From assembly GCA_002329155.1 (NCBI GenBank), contig DCXY01000004.1:35206-99205 (forward strand): a stretch of 64,000 nt of DNA, in the 5' to 3' direction. Shown in pieces: positions 1 to 7,575 of this stretch. This DNA is from Stenotrophomonas sp. UBA2124 (lineage in GTDB: Bacteria > Pseudomonadota > Gammaproteobacteria > Xanthomonadales > Xanthomonadaceae). Position numbers and translations under genes: made by a program. Position 1 is the stretch's first letter. Each line of letters starts with the position of its first letter. Below the pieces are notes generated by a model that saw only the letters and a list, made by a program, of their open reading frames with translations, was not told the origin of the DNA and searched no databases.

Positions 1-406
1 CGCCTCTGCACGTTACATCGAACGGCACGGCGCGCCGCGCACGCTGGCCGATCTGTCCACACACAACTGCATCGGCTACCGCGATGCCGTCACCGGTGCT
101 GTCCAGCCGTGGGGCTTCGACGAACCAGGACAAGCCGCCCAGGCCTTCAGCATCGAGCCGCAGGGCAGCCTGATCAGCAACGATGACGACTGCCTGGTAC
201 GCGCGGCTCTGTCCGGGCTGGGCATCATCCAGCACCTTGACCTTGCACTGGCCCCGCACCTGGCCAGCGGTGCGCTGGTGCGCCTGCTGCCCCAGTGGAG
301 CCGGCCGTTCCCCGGCTACTACATGTACGCGCCCTCGCGCGACAAGATGCCTTCCAAGGTGCGCGCCCTGATGACCTTCCTCACCGAGAAGCGCGACGCG
401 GGGTGA
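1..406 (+). CDS. LysR-family transcriptional regulator, C-terminal part (5' truncated by window)
   Basis: An open frame runs in from the left edge (codons in phase with base 2) and stops with TGA at 404-406, giving about 134 residues. The fragment looks like the second half of a LysR effector-binding domain: the order 'SNDDDCLVRAALSGLGI', a short 'HLASGALVRLLPQW' stretch and a closing 'KVRALMTFLTEK' are the usual end of LysR regulators of the AaeR/DsdC-like kind, which recycle the motif N-D-x-x-x-x-x-x-A-x-x-G-x-G-I. The DNA-binding half lies outside the window, so target and effector cannot be inferred. It is co-oriented with norB but separated from it by an oppositely oriented small gene, so it is probably not part of the denitrification unit. 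Confidence 0.8.
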   Translation, partial: ASARYIERHGAPRTLADLSTHNCIGYRDAVTGAVQPWGFDEPGQAAQAFSIEPQGSLISNDDDCLVRAALSGLGIIQHLDLALAPHLASGALVRLLPQWSRPFPGYYMYAPSRDKMPSKVRALMTFLTEKRDAG

Positions 407-419
407 TGGCGGCAGCCGC

Positions 420-605
420 CTAGGCCACCTTTTCCAGGATCAGCAGCAGCGCCATGACCCCGGCCATCAGCGCCACGAACACGATGCCCCAGCCACGGCC
501 AATACCGCCGCGCTTGCGGAACAGCCAGTTCAACACCGCCACGGCCACCATCGGCACCACCAGCACCGCGATCAGCAGCACCCATACCGAAATGCCTGAA
601 GTCAT
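420..605 (-). CDS. small two-helix membrane protein, function unknown
   Basis: A 61-residue protein that is almost entirely two hydrophobic helices (residues about 6-24 and 36-56) joined by a basic loop 'RKRGGIGRG', so it should sit in the inner membrane with a cytoplasmic positive loop. An earlier in-frame ATG exists at 704, but the start at 605 has a good ribosome binding site (AGGGGCAGG) about 7 bases upstream and removes a non-hydrophobic, low-quality leader. It is divergent from norB, sharing the intergenic region that contains the FNR-type box. I do not recognise the family; a role in denitrification is only suggested by position. Confidence 0.6.
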   Translation of the reverse strand: MTSGISVWVLLIAVLVVPMVAVAVLNWLFRKRGGIGRGWGIVFVALMAGVMALLLILEKVA

Positions 606-703
606 CATCCTGCCCCTGTTGTCCGCACCCCGGCCCGGGTGCCACGCCGCACCGGAGTGAGCCCGGCACAGGTGCAGAGTGCGCCGCGCGCCACGCGGCG
701 GCA

Positions 704-717
704 TTGATGCGGATCAA
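704..717. promoter_or_regulatory. FNR/Anr/Dnr-type box, perfect
   Basis: TTGAT-GCGG-ATCAA is an exact match to the palindromic FNR/CRP-family anaerobic consensus TTGAT-N4-ATCAA. It lies between the divergent small membrane gene (start 605) and norB (start 868). Binding by an Fnr, Anr or Dnr homologue is inferred from the match; 151 bases to the norB start means a long leader if this is the activating site. Confidence 0.75.
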
Positions 718-797
718 CGCGGTGCCGCGCACCGCCGGGCCCGCAAAGGCGCCGGCCATCACAGACGGCGCCTGCCGCGCGCTGGAATCCACCCGGC

Positions 798-811
798 TTG
801 ACCTTCGTCAT
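798..811. promoter_or_regulatory. weaker FNR-like half-palindrome nearer norB
   Basis: TTGAC-CTTC-GTCAT keeps 7 of the 10 defined FNR positions and sits 57 bases upstream of the norB start, a more usual distance than the perfect box at 704-717. It could be a second, weaker site or chance. Confidence 0.3.
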
Positions 812-867
812 GGAGGCCTCTTCGGGGCCCGCCGATGATGCGCGCGATCCTCCCGGAGAGACACGTC

Positions 868-3141
868 ATGAATTCAACGCGCAAGTTGTGGGTGGGGCTG
901 GCTGCCCTGCTCATTGCTTCGTTCGCCGTCCTGTTATGGGTCGGCAGCGAAGTGCACCGCCAGGCTCCACCGCTACCAGAAAAGGTACTCACCGAAGACG
1001 GCACGGTGGTCTATACCCGCAAGGACATCGAGACCGGCCGCCAGGTATGGCAGTCCATCGGCGGCCAGCAGCTGGGCTCTATATGGGGCCACGGCGGCTA
1101 CGTGGCACCTGACTGGGGTGCCGACTGGCTGCACCGCGAAGCCGAGGCCGTGCTGGACATATGGGCCAAGCGCGACGCCGGCGTGGACAGCTACAAGCAG
1201 CTGGATGAGGCCACCCAGGCGGCCTACACCAAGCGCGTGCAGCAGCTGATGCGCCCCAACACCTACGACGCCGCGAACGACACGGTAGTGGTGAGCGCGG
1301 ACCGTGCCGCCGCCATCGCGCAGGTTGCCTCGCACTATGTCGATCTGTTCGGCAACGAGCCGAATTCGGCCACGCTGCGCGAAGCCTATGCGATGCGCAA
1401 CAACACCGTGCCCGATGCCGAACACCGCCGCCAGATGGCCGCCTTCTACTGGTGGGCCGCGTGGGCATCGGTGACCGAGCGCCCGGATTCGACCATCAGC
1501 TATACCGCCAACTGGCCGGCCGATGATCTGGTGGGCAATACGCCGCCGCCGAGCGCCTTCATGTGGACGGTCTTCAGCTTCCTGTTCCTGATCGCCGGCG
1601 TGGCGCTGCTGGGTTGGCACTACGCCGTCAATCACGGCGACGAAATGGCACCGGTGCTGCCCAAGAGCGACCCGCTGGCCAAGATCAGGATCACCCCGTC
1701 CATGCGCGCCACCGCCAAGTATTTCTGGGTGGTCATCGCCTTGTTCGTGGTGCAGATACTGCTGGGCGCCATCACCGCGCACTACCAGGTGGAAGGCCAG
1801 GAAGCCTATGGCTTCGCGCTGGCCGACGTGCTGCCCTACTCGCTCACCCGTACCTGGCACACGCAGCTTGCAGTGCTGTGGATCGCCACCGCGTGGCTGG
1901 GCATGGGCCTCTACATCGGCCCGGCCATTTCCGGGCATGAACCAAAGTTCCAGCGCCTCGGCGTCAACTTCCTGTGGACCTGCCTGTTGATCATCGTGGT
2001 CGGTGCCTTCGCCGGCCAGTGGTTCGCGGTGATGCAGAAGCTGGGCCTGAAGTACAACTTCTGGTTCGGCCACCAGGGCTGGGAATACGTGGACCTGGGC
2101 CGCTTCTGGCAGTGGTTCCTGTTCGTCGGCCTGTCGCTGTGGCTGGTGCTGGTGGGCCGTGCGCTGTGGCCGGCCATCCGGCATGGCGGTGAGTCGCGCT
2201 CCATCGTCACCCTGCTGTTCCTCTCCACCGTCGCCATCGGTCTGTTCTATGCCGCCGGCCTGATGTGGGGCGAGCACACGCACCTGTCCATGGTCGAGTA
2301 CTGGCGCTGGTGGGTGGTGCACCTGTGGGTGGAAGGCTTCTTCGAGGTCTTCGCGGTCGCGGTGATCGCCTTCCTGTTCACCCGCCTGGGCATGCTGCAG
2401 ACGCGCTCGGCCACGGTGGCGGTGCTGTTCGCCACCATCGTGTTCATGGCCGGTGGCGTGCTGGGCACGCTGCACCACCTGTACTTCGCCGGCACGCCGA
2501 CGGCGGTGATCGCACTGGGTGCCAGCTTCTCGGCACTGGAAGTGGTGCCGCTGGCCTACGTGGGCTTCGAGGCGTACCACAACTGGAAGATGGGCAAGGC
2601 CACGCCGTGGATGCAGCGTTACCGCTGGCCGATCATGTTCTTCATCGCGGTGGCGTTCTGGAACCTGGTGGGCGCAGGCCTGTTCGGCTTCCTGATCAAC
2701 CCGCCGCTGCCGCTGTACTACATGCAGGGCCTGAACCTGACGCCCAACCATGGCCACACCGCGCTGTTCGGCGTGTACGGCATGCTCGGCATCGGCCTGA
2801 TGCTGTTCTGCCTGCGTGGCCTGAAGCCGGATGTGGTGTGGAACGAGAAGCTGCTCAAGACCTCGTTCTGGACGCTCAACATCGGCCTGGCCGGCATGTC
2901 GCTGCTGACCCTGCTGCCGCTGGGCATCCTGCAGCTCAACGCCGCGCTCAAGCATGGCTACTGGTATGCGCGCTCGGCCGAGTTCATGCAGCAGCCGATC
3001 GTGGACATGCTGGTGTGGATGCGCGTCCCGGCGGACACGCTGTTCACCGTAGGCGCGCTGTCGCTGGTGTGGTTCGTGGCCAGCCTGTGGCTGGCACCGC
3101 GCCGCGAGCCGGCAGCGGCCACACTGGCCGGCGAAGGCTGA
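868..3141 (+). CDS. norB: quinol-dependent nitric oxide reductase, single-subunit (qNor)
   Basis: 757-residue integral membrane enzyme that reduces 2 NO to N2O with electrons from quinol, in the cytoplasmic membrane. The length is that of single-chain qNor (about 760 aa), which carries an N-terminal extension in place of the NorC cytochrome. After one N-terminal helix (about 6-24) there is a long soluble segment to about residue 230, then some 13 helices of the heme-copper oxidase fold. Visible family motifs include 'FGHQGWEYVDLGR', 'VVHLWVEGFFEVF' (heme/FeB ligand region with the characteristic glutamates), 'GTLHHLYFAGTP' and 'NHGHTALFGVYGMLGIG'. The start at 868 is chosen because GGAGAG precedes it by 7 bases; an in-frame ATG at 835 has no site. 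FNR-type boxes lie upstream and a strong hairpin follows, so it is probably monocistronic. Confidence 0.95.
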   Translation: MNSTRKLWVGLAALLIASFAVLLWVGSEVHRQAPPLPEKVLTEDGTVVYTRKDIETGRQVWQSIGGQQLGSIWGHGGYVAPDWGADWLHREAEAVLDIWAKRDAGVDSYKQLDEATQAAYTKRVQQLMRPNTYDAANDTVVVSADRAAAIAQVASHYVDLFGNEPNSATLREAYAMRNNTVPDAEHRRQMAAFYWWAAWASVTERPDSTISYTANWPADDLVGNTPPPSAFMWTVFSFLFLIAGVALLGWHYAVNHGDEMAPVLPKSDPLAKIRITPSMRATAKYFWVVIALFVVQILLGAITAHYQVEGQEAYGFALADVLPYSLTRTWHTQLAVLWIATAWLGMGLYIGPAISGHEPKFQRLGVNFLWTCLLIIVVGAFAGQWFAVMQKLGLKYNFWFGHQGWEYVDLGRFWQWFLFVGLSLWLVLVGRALWPAIRHGGESRSIVTLLFLSTVAIGLFYAAGLMWGEHTHLSMVEYWRWWVVHLWVEGFFEVFAVAVIAFLFTRLGMLQTRSATVAVLFATIVFMAGGVLGTLHHLYFAGTPTAVIALGASFSALEVVPLAYVGFEAYHNWKMGKATPWMQRYRWPIMFFIAVAFWNLVGAGLFGFLINPPLPLYYMQGLNLTPNHGHTALFGVYGMLGIGLMLFCLRGLKPDVVWNEKLLKTSFWTLNIGLAGMSLLTLLPLGILQLNAALKHGYWYARSAEFMQQPIVDMLVWMRVPADTLFTVGALSLVWFVASLWLAPRREPAAATLAGEG

Positions 3142-3161
3142 GCAGAGGCATCTGCGTTACC

Positions 3162-3192
3162 GGCTGGCGCCCGCAGGGTTCAGGCGCCAGCC
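3162..3192 (+). terminator. hairpin after norB
   Basis: Perfect 10-bp stem GGCTGGCGCC / GGCGCCAGCC with an 11-base loop, 20 bases past the norB stop. No U-tract follows; it probably stabilises the 3' end ahead of the stronger terminator at 3206. Confidence 0.4.
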
Positions 3193-3205
3193 TCCAGGCA
3201 GTAAC

Positions 3206-3233
3206 AAAGAGAGCCGCTTGCGCGGCTCTCTTT
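3206..3233 (+). terminator. rho-independent-type terminator of norB
   Basis: AAAGAGAGCCGC-ttgc-GCGGCTCTCTTT, a perfect 12-bp stem with a tetraloop and T-rich right arm. Symmetric A/T ends mean it can also serve the convergent gene at 3273-3518 (minus strand). Confidence 0.85.
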
Positions 3234-3272
3234 CGTTCTGGCTGCCCCGAAGTACCCGGGGCGGGTGCCGGC

Positions 3273-3518
3273 TCAGGGCGAGCAGCTGCCGCAGCACTCG
3301 CTGGGCTTGAGCTCCTGCGGCTCGCTGGCAGCGGGGGCGGCGTGGCCGCCAACATCCTTGAGAATAGCGTTCACCCGCTCGCTGGACAGCGTGGTTGCCA
3401 CCAGCAGCCGGCCGGTGCCGGCCTCGATGGTGACTTCCGCGTCCGGGTCCCAGGCGCGCAGGGCCTCGGTCATGGCCTGCTGGCGCTGCTCGGTGGTGGT
3501 GTGGGCTTGGTCGTTCAT
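3273..3518 (-). CDS. small hydrophilic protein with Cys-rich CCGSC tail
   Basis: 81 residues, not membrane-associated. The central part reads as a compact alpha/beta segment; the C-terminus ends in 'SECCGSCSP', three cysteines in nine residues, with a preceding glutamate, which looks like a metal- or thiol-binding tail. The start ATG at 3518 has AGG about 7 bases upstream. It converges on norB and is divergent from the SirB2-like gene, sharing the region with two FNR-like palindromes (3595, 3639). I do not recognise the family; a metal-delivery or redox accessory role in the denitrification island is a guess from context. Confidence 0.55.
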   Translation of the reverse strand: MNDQAHTTTEQRQQAMTEALRAWDPDAEVTIEAGTGRLLVATTLSSERVNAILKDVGGHAAPAASEPQELKPSECCGSCSP

Positions 3519-3569
3519 GGGCTACCTGCTTGGTTCACGGTTCATGCGCGGGGGCACGGTGTAGCGACT

Positions 3570-3593
3570 GTAGGAGCCGGCCTGCAGGCCGGC
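3570..3593. repeat. single REP/SMAG-like palindrome with GTAG head
   Basis: A GTAG tetranucleotide (3570-3573) followed by GA and the perfect 18-bp palindrome GCCGGCCTGCAGGCCGGC (3576-3593). GTAG-headed palindromes are the hallmark of Stenotrophomonas SMAG repeats and the related TGTAGGAGC-type REPs of xanthomonads. Only one unit is seen here and it abuts the FNR-like box at 3595. Confidence 0.5.
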
Positions 3594-3594
3594 C

Positions 3595-3608
3595 TTGACC
3601 CGGGTCAA
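3595..3608. promoter_or_regulatory. FNR-like palindrome upstream of SirB2-like gene
   Basis: TTGAC-CCGG-GTCAA is a perfect palindrome that keeps 8 of 10 FNR-consensus positions. It lies in the divergent region between the CCGSC gene (start 3518) and the SirB2-like gene (start 3774). Confidence 0.4.
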
Positions 3609-3638
3609 GCGCGGCGCAGACAGCCGAAGCGGCGCCAT

Positions 3639-3652
3639 ATGACCCACGTCAA
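3639..3652. promoter_or_regulatory. second, weaker FNR-like site
   Basis: ATGAC-CCAC-GTCAA keeps 7 of 10 consensus positions; its right half is strong. Centre is 44 bases from the centre of the site at 3595, about four helical turns. Confidence 0.25.
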
Positions 3653-3773
3653 GGAGATCGGCACCCGCCAACGGCAGACTGGGCACCATGAAACCGAACT
3701 CCCGCTCCAGGCTCTGCCACCGCCAGACCACGCTGCCCTACCCCTCTGCCAGCTGCATGCGGGGGGGCGCGGC

Positions 3774-4184
3774 ATGAACGCCCTGATGGCCTACTACCCC
3801 GAGATCAAGCTCGCCCATACCACCGCCGTGATGACCAGCGGCAGCCTGTTCGCGCTGCGTGCCGCAGGGCTGCTGGCCGGCATGCGCTGGCCGCGCGCGG
3901 CGGTGGTCCGCTACGTCAGCTACACCGTTGATACCGCGCTGCTCACTGCCGCGCTGATGCTGTTGACCATGCTGCCCGCGGCGCTGTTCGCCAATGGCTG
4001 GCTGTGGGTGAAGCTGGTGCTGGTGGTGATGTATATCGGCTTCGGCATCGCCGCCTTCCGTGCCTCGCGCGGCGTGCTGGCGCGCGTAGCCCTTATCACC
4101 GCCGCGCTGGCCTGCTTCCTGCAGGCCTATGGCATTGCCCGCGCCCATCACCCGCTGGGCTGGCTGTTGTGGCTGGGCGGCTGA
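3774..4184 (+). CDS. SirB2-family integral membrane protein
   Basis: 136 residues with four predicted helices (roughly 8-30, 45-68, 75-95, 105-130). The opening 'YYPEIKLAHTTAVMTSGSLFALRA' and the basic loop after helix 1 fit the SirB family (SirB2), small membrane proteins of uncertain biochemical role named for an effect on invasion gene expression. The chosen ATG has a G-run about 7 bases upstream; an extension of the frame far upstream is only a shadow of norB. Its placement between norB and the copper receptor, behind two FNR-like palindromes, suggests co-regulation with nitrite/NO respiration. In several denitrifiers SirB2-like genes sit near nitrite reductase genes; whether that holds functionally is not known to me. 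Confidence 0.7.
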   Translation: MNALMAYYPEIKLAHTTAVMTSGSLFALRAAGLLAGMRWPRAAVVRYVSYTVDTALLTAALMLLTMLPAALFANGWLWVKLVLVVMYIGFGIAAFRASRGVLARVALITAALACFLQAYGIARAHHPLGWLLWLGG

Positions 4185-4194
4185 GCCCCCAGCT

Positions 4195-4219
4195 GGTTCC
4201 GCCCGTTGCAGGCGGAACC
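4195..4219. terminator. convergent hairpin between SirB2-like gene and copper receptor
   Basis: GGTTCCGCC / GGCGGAACC, 9-bp stem with a 7-base loop, placed between the two convergent stop codons (4184 and 4233). No clear U-tract on either strand, so termination efficiency is uncertain. Confidence 0.55.
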
Positions 4220-4232
4220 GGCCTGCGCGGCT

Positions 4233-6293
4233 TCAGTAGCGCAGGTTGAGCTTCACCCAGGCCGTGCGGCCGGGCTCGTTGATGCGTACCGGCTCGGCCG
4301 GGTAGCCGAAGGCGCTGTTGCCGCCCAGGTTGAGGTGCTCGCTGTAGGCGCGGTCGAACAGGTTGTCGATGCCGGCGGTGAGCTGCAGCTGGTCGTTGAA
4401 CCGGTAACCGCCGTTGAGCGAGAACACGGCAAAGCCGGCACTCCTGCCCAGATCACGGCCCACCACATTGCCCTGGGTGGTACTGACCCGGCTCTGGCTG
4501 CCAACCACACGCAGCAGCGTGCCCCATGTCCACTTGCCCTGTTCGCGGCTGCTGGAGAACCGTGCTTCCAGTGGCGGCATCTGCGGCAGCGGCGTGCTGC
4601 TGTCGCGCACCTCGCCCCATGCGTGCGACAGCACGCCGGAGAGCTTCCAGCCCTCGGCCGGGCGCCAGTCGATGCCCGCCTCGCCGCCACGGATGGCCGC
4701 GTCCACGTTGCGCGCGCGCGTGCTCTTGCCCATGGGCCCCTGCATGTAGTCGAACAGGATGAAATCCTGCACCCGCCCTTCATACAGCGATGCCCACGCA
4801 TCGACCTTGCTGCCCTTGTACTGCACGCCGATGTCCAGCTGCGTGGTGCGTTCGGGCTGCACGCCGGCAAAGGCATTGGCCGTGCCCACGGGGCCCTGTG
4901 TGGGCGAGAACAGCTCCCAGTAGTCGGGCATGCGCTCGGTGTGGCCAATGCCTACATAGCCGCCCCAGCGGCCGCCCATGTCGTACTCGTAGCGCACAAA
5001 GCCACTGGGCAGCGTTTCCTCACGCTCCATGCCGGCTGTCGGGTTGGGCATGGGCATCATGCCACCGGTGCTCAGGCGCAGGTCGCGTGCCTGCGCACGG
5101 TCAACGCGCAGGCCGCTCATCAGGTGGTGCTTGTCGGTCATGTGCCAATGTGATTCGGCAAACACGCCCCAGGCATCGAATTTGGCATCCACCGTCCACG
5201 GCAGGGCAAGGTAGGCACCACGGCCCGGCCCACTGCGCCGGCTGTGGCGGCTGCCGCGCTGGTCGATACCGGCGGTCACCTCCCAGTTGCCGGCCTGCCA
5301 GGTGCCGGCCATGCGCCCGCCGCGCGTGCGGTGGGCCACGTTACTGGCACGCGGCATGGGCATGCTGCCGGTCGGGTCCGGGCTGCGCAGGGAATAGTTG
5401 TCCATCACGTGGTCAACATCGTTCTGGTAGAGGTTGGCCACCACCGCATCCAGCACGCCGCCCATGTTCTTCTTCTCGAAGCGAAGGCCGAAGCTGTCGC
5501 GGCGGAACTGTGCACCGTCCATGCCGCGGCCCGCATAGCGCGCCTGCGCATCACCGATGCCCGCGCTGGCCTCCAGCACGGTATCGGCATCGGGCGTCCA
5601 GCCTATGGCGGCATCGGCGTTCCACTTCTTCCATGTGGAAGGCACTACATCGCCGTTGCCGTCGTGGTAGTCATCGGCTTCGGAGCGGTTGGCCGATACG
5701 CGTGCGTAGCCGCGCGGCGTACCGGCGCTGATGTCCAGCACCTGGTCATTACGGTTGCGGCTGCCGGCAAGCAGGCTTCCCGATGCCTGCACGCCCGGCT
5801 CGTTGAAGTACGGCACCTCGCGCTCGAAGCGCACCGTACCGGCCGACGCACCACCCCCCCAAAGCACGGTCTGCGGGCCCTTGATGACCACCAGCCGGTC
5901 ATAGGTTTCAGGGGCGATGTAGGACAGCGCGTTGTCCATGCGCGAAGGGCATGCGCCACTCATCGCGCCATCGTTGGTCATCAGGTTGATGCGCGAACCA
6001 AACATGCCACGCAGCACCGGGTCACCATTGGTGCCACCACTGCGCAGCGTGGCAAAGCCAGGAATCGTCTTGAGGTAGTCGGCACCATCGCTGGCCGGCA
6101 CCGGCTGCCGTGGCAGCTTGGGGTCGGTGACGAACGTGGTGGCCATCACCGGTGCGACCGCCACTACGACCACGCCATCCAGCGTCGTCGGTGGCGGCTG
6201 CGCATGCGCCGGGTTGTGCGTTTCCTGTGCGTGTGCGGCGGCCACATTGGCCAGCGTACCGATCAGGGCCAGAGCAAGCAGATTGCGTTTCAT
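4233..6293 (-). CDS. oprC: TonB-dependent copper receptor (OprC/NosA type)
   Basis: 686-residue outer-membrane receptor for copper import. Signal peptide at residues 1-23 ('...VAAAHAQ'), plug domain with the subfamily signature 'VIKGPQTVLWGGGASAGTVRFER' region, then the barrel ending in aromatic 'NLRY'. The copper ligands known from Pseudomonas OprC (Cys, Met, His, Met in CxxxM and HxM) can be placed: C115-PSR-M119 and H295-V-M297. The distance from Cys to His is 180 residues, the same as in OprC, which strongly supports genuine copper binding. The start at 6293 follows GGGAAG by 6 bases; an upstream in-frame ATG is unsupported. It is divergent from nirK and shares its regulatory region, consistent with supplying copper to NirK and azurin. 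Confidence 0.93.
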   Translation of the reverse strand: MKRNLLALALIGTLANVAAAHAQETHNPAHAQPPPTTLDGVVVVAVAPVMATTFVTDPKLPRQPVPASDGADYLKTIPGFATLRSGGTNGDPVLRGMFGSRINLMTNDGAMSGACPSRMDNALSYIAPETYDRLVVIKGPQTVLWGGGASAGTVRFEREVPYFNEPGVQASGSLLAGSRNRNDQVLDISAGTPRGYARVSANRSEADDYHDGNGDVVPSTWKKWNADAAIGWTPDADTVLEASAGIGDAQARYAGRGMDGAQFRRDSFGLRFEKKNMGGVLDAVVANLYQNDVDHVMDNYSLRSPDPTGSMPMPRASNVAHRTRGGRMAGTWQAGNWEVTAGIDQRGSRHSRRSGPGRGAYLALPWTVDAKFDAWGVFAESHWHMTDKHHLMSGLRVDRAQARDLRLSTGGMMPMPNPTAGMEREETLPSGFVRYEYDMGGRWGGYVGIGHTERMPDYWELFSPTQGPVGTANAFAGVQPERTTQLDIGVQYKGSKVDAWASLYEGRVQDFILFDYMQGPMGKSTRARNVDAAIRGGEAGIDWRPAEGWKLSGVLSHAWGEVRDSSTPLPQMPPLEARFSSSREQGKWTWGTLLRVVGSQSRVSTTQGNVVGRDLGRSAGFAVFSLNGGYRFNDQLQLTAGIDNLFDRAYSEHLNLGGNSAFGYPAEPVRINEPGRTAWVKLNLRY

Positions 6294-6380
6294 GGGGGCT
6301 TCCCGCCTTGGTTGATGCCTGCATTCTGGTGGCGCATATCGACCAGGGGATGCGACGCAATGTCGCATGAAGAGTGCTGG

Positions 6381-6394
6381 TTGACTTTGATCAA
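6381..6394. promoter_or_regulatory. FNR-type box between copper receptor and nirK
   Basis: TTGAC-TTTG-ATCAA matches 9 of 10 defined positions of the FNR/Dnr consensus. It is 88 bases from the oprC start and 116 from the nirK start, so it may serve the leftward gene. Confidence 0.6.
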
Positions 6395-6430
6395 GCGTCC
6401 TGCATCAAGGCCTGATTCGGCACATGCGGA

Positions 6431-6444
6431 TTGATTCAAGTCAA
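6431..6444. promoter_or_regulatory. FNR-type box in front of nirK
   Basis: TTGAT-TCAA-GTCAA matches 9 of 10 consensus positions and lies 66 bases upstream of the nirK start codon, a usual distance for an activating FNR/Dnr site. Together with the box at 6381 it makes the nirK-oprC intergenic region a likely anaerobic/NO-controlled divergent promoter. Confidence 0.65.
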
Positions 6445-6509
6445 AGCAGCCGGCACGGCCCCTTTTCACCATGGACTCACCCACCAACGACCCCTAGAGG
6501 GAGTGCGCC

Positions 6510-7568
6510 GTGAAACACCTGCACCGCCAACTGCTCGCCTGCGCCCTTGCCAGTGGCATCGCCGCGCTGTTCGCCGCCCCTGCTTTCGCCCAGAAGATTG
6601 CCCCTGCCGGCGAAACCATCCATGCCGTGCTTACCGCGCCACCAATGGTACCGGCACCGCTGACGCGCAAGACGCCAGCCCACGTCGTGGTCGATCTGGA
6701 AATGATCGAGAAGGACATGCGCATGGCCGATGGCGTCACCTACAACTTCTGGACCTTCGGCGGCACGGTGCCAGGCAGCTTCATCCGTGTGCGCAAAGGC
6801 GACACGGTGGAGTTCAAGCTTAAGAACCGCCACGACTCGCACATGGCCCACAACATCGACCTGCATGCCGTCACCGGCCAGGGCGGTGGTGCCGAGGCAA
6901 CGTTCACGCTGCCGGGCCATGAAACGCAGTTCACCTTCAAGGCACTCAACCCGGGCCTGTACATCTACCACTGCGCCACGGCACCGGTTGGCATGCATAT
7001 CGCCAACGGCATGTACGGGCTGATCCTGGTGGAGCCGGAGGAAGGCCTCTCACCCGTGGACAAGGAGTTCTACTTGGTACAGGGCGATTTCTACACCGAA
7101 GGTGAGTACGGCGCGCCCGGCCTGCAGCCTTTCAGCCTGGAAAAAGCCATCGACGAGCACCCCACCTACGTGGTGTTCAACGGCTCGGTGGACGCCCTGC
7201 AGGGTGACAACGCACTGACGGCCAAGGCCGGCGAGAAGATCCGCATCTTCGTCGGCAACGGCGGCCCCAACCTGGTGTCCAGCTTCCACGTCATCGGCGA
7301 GATCTTCGACAAGGTCTACACCGAGGGTGGCAGCAAGTTCCAGGAGAACGTGCAGACCACGCTCATCCCCGCAGGTGGCTCGGCCATCGTCGAGTTCAAG
7401 GCGGACGTGCCGGGCAACTTCGTGCTGGTGGACCACAGCATCTTCCGCACCTTCCACAAGGGCTCGCTGGGCATCCTGAAGGTGGAGGGCGACAAGAACC
7501 CGGCCATCTACACCGGCCAGCAGCACGACATCGAGTACCCCGAAGCGGTACCCGCTGCCAGCAAGTGA
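6510..7568 (+). CDS. nirK: copper-containing nitrite reductase, AniA (class II) type
   Basis: 352-residue periplasmic enzyme reducing nitrite to NO. Signal peptide 1-27 ('FAAPAFA'), then two cupredoxin domains. Type 1 copper ligands H114, C155, H163, M168; type 2 ligands H119, H154, H309; catalytic pair D117 and H260. The loop 'HCATAPVGMHIANGMYG' has Cys and His 8 apart, as in Neisseria AniA and not the longer class I loop. The GTG start at 6510 is preceded by AGAGGGAG, an excellent site; no better ATG exists. No C-terminal cytochrome or extra cupredoxin fusion is present, so an external donor is needed; azurin follows in the same cluster. NirV-like, Sco and azurin genes are directly downstream with 7, -4 and 50 bases spacing, pointing to one operon. 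Confidence 0.97.
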   Translation: MKHLHRQLLACALASGIAALFAAPAFAQKIAPAGETIHAVLTAPPMVPAPLTRKTPAHVVVDLEMIEKDMRMADGVTYNFWTFGGTVPGSFIRVRKGDTVEFKLKNRHDSHMAHNIDLHAVTGQGGGAEATFTLPGHETQFTFKALNPGLYIYHCATAPVGMHIANGMYGLILVEPEEGLSPVDKEFYLVQGDFYTEGEYGAPGLQPFSLEKAIDEHPTYVVFNGSVDALQGDNALTAKAGEKIRIFVGNGGPNLVSSFHVIGEIFDKVYTEGGSKFQENVQTTLIPAGGSAIVEFKADVPGNFVLVDHSIFRTFHKGSLGILKVEGDKNPAIYTGQQHDIEYPEAVPAASK

Positions 7569-7575
7569 GGCCACG

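Noticed and set aside
973..2955. 660-codon antisense frame over norB
   Set aside because: His/Gln/Arg-rich shadow with no domain, caused by third-position GC bias of norB.
2265..3773. Long open frame overlapping norB and running into the SirB2-like gene
   Set aside because: It is the +1 shadow of the high-GC norB gene; only the last 136 codons (3774-4184) are real.
3688..3777. 29-codon frame ending in an ATGA overlap with the SirB2-like start
   Set aside because: No clear ribosome binding site, no hydrophobic or recognisable feature, and composition like non-coding sequence; could be a leader peptide but unsupported.
4206..6434. Long plus-strand frames antisense to the copper receptor
   Set aside because: Low-complexity Ala/His/Arg shadows of a strongly supported receptor gene.
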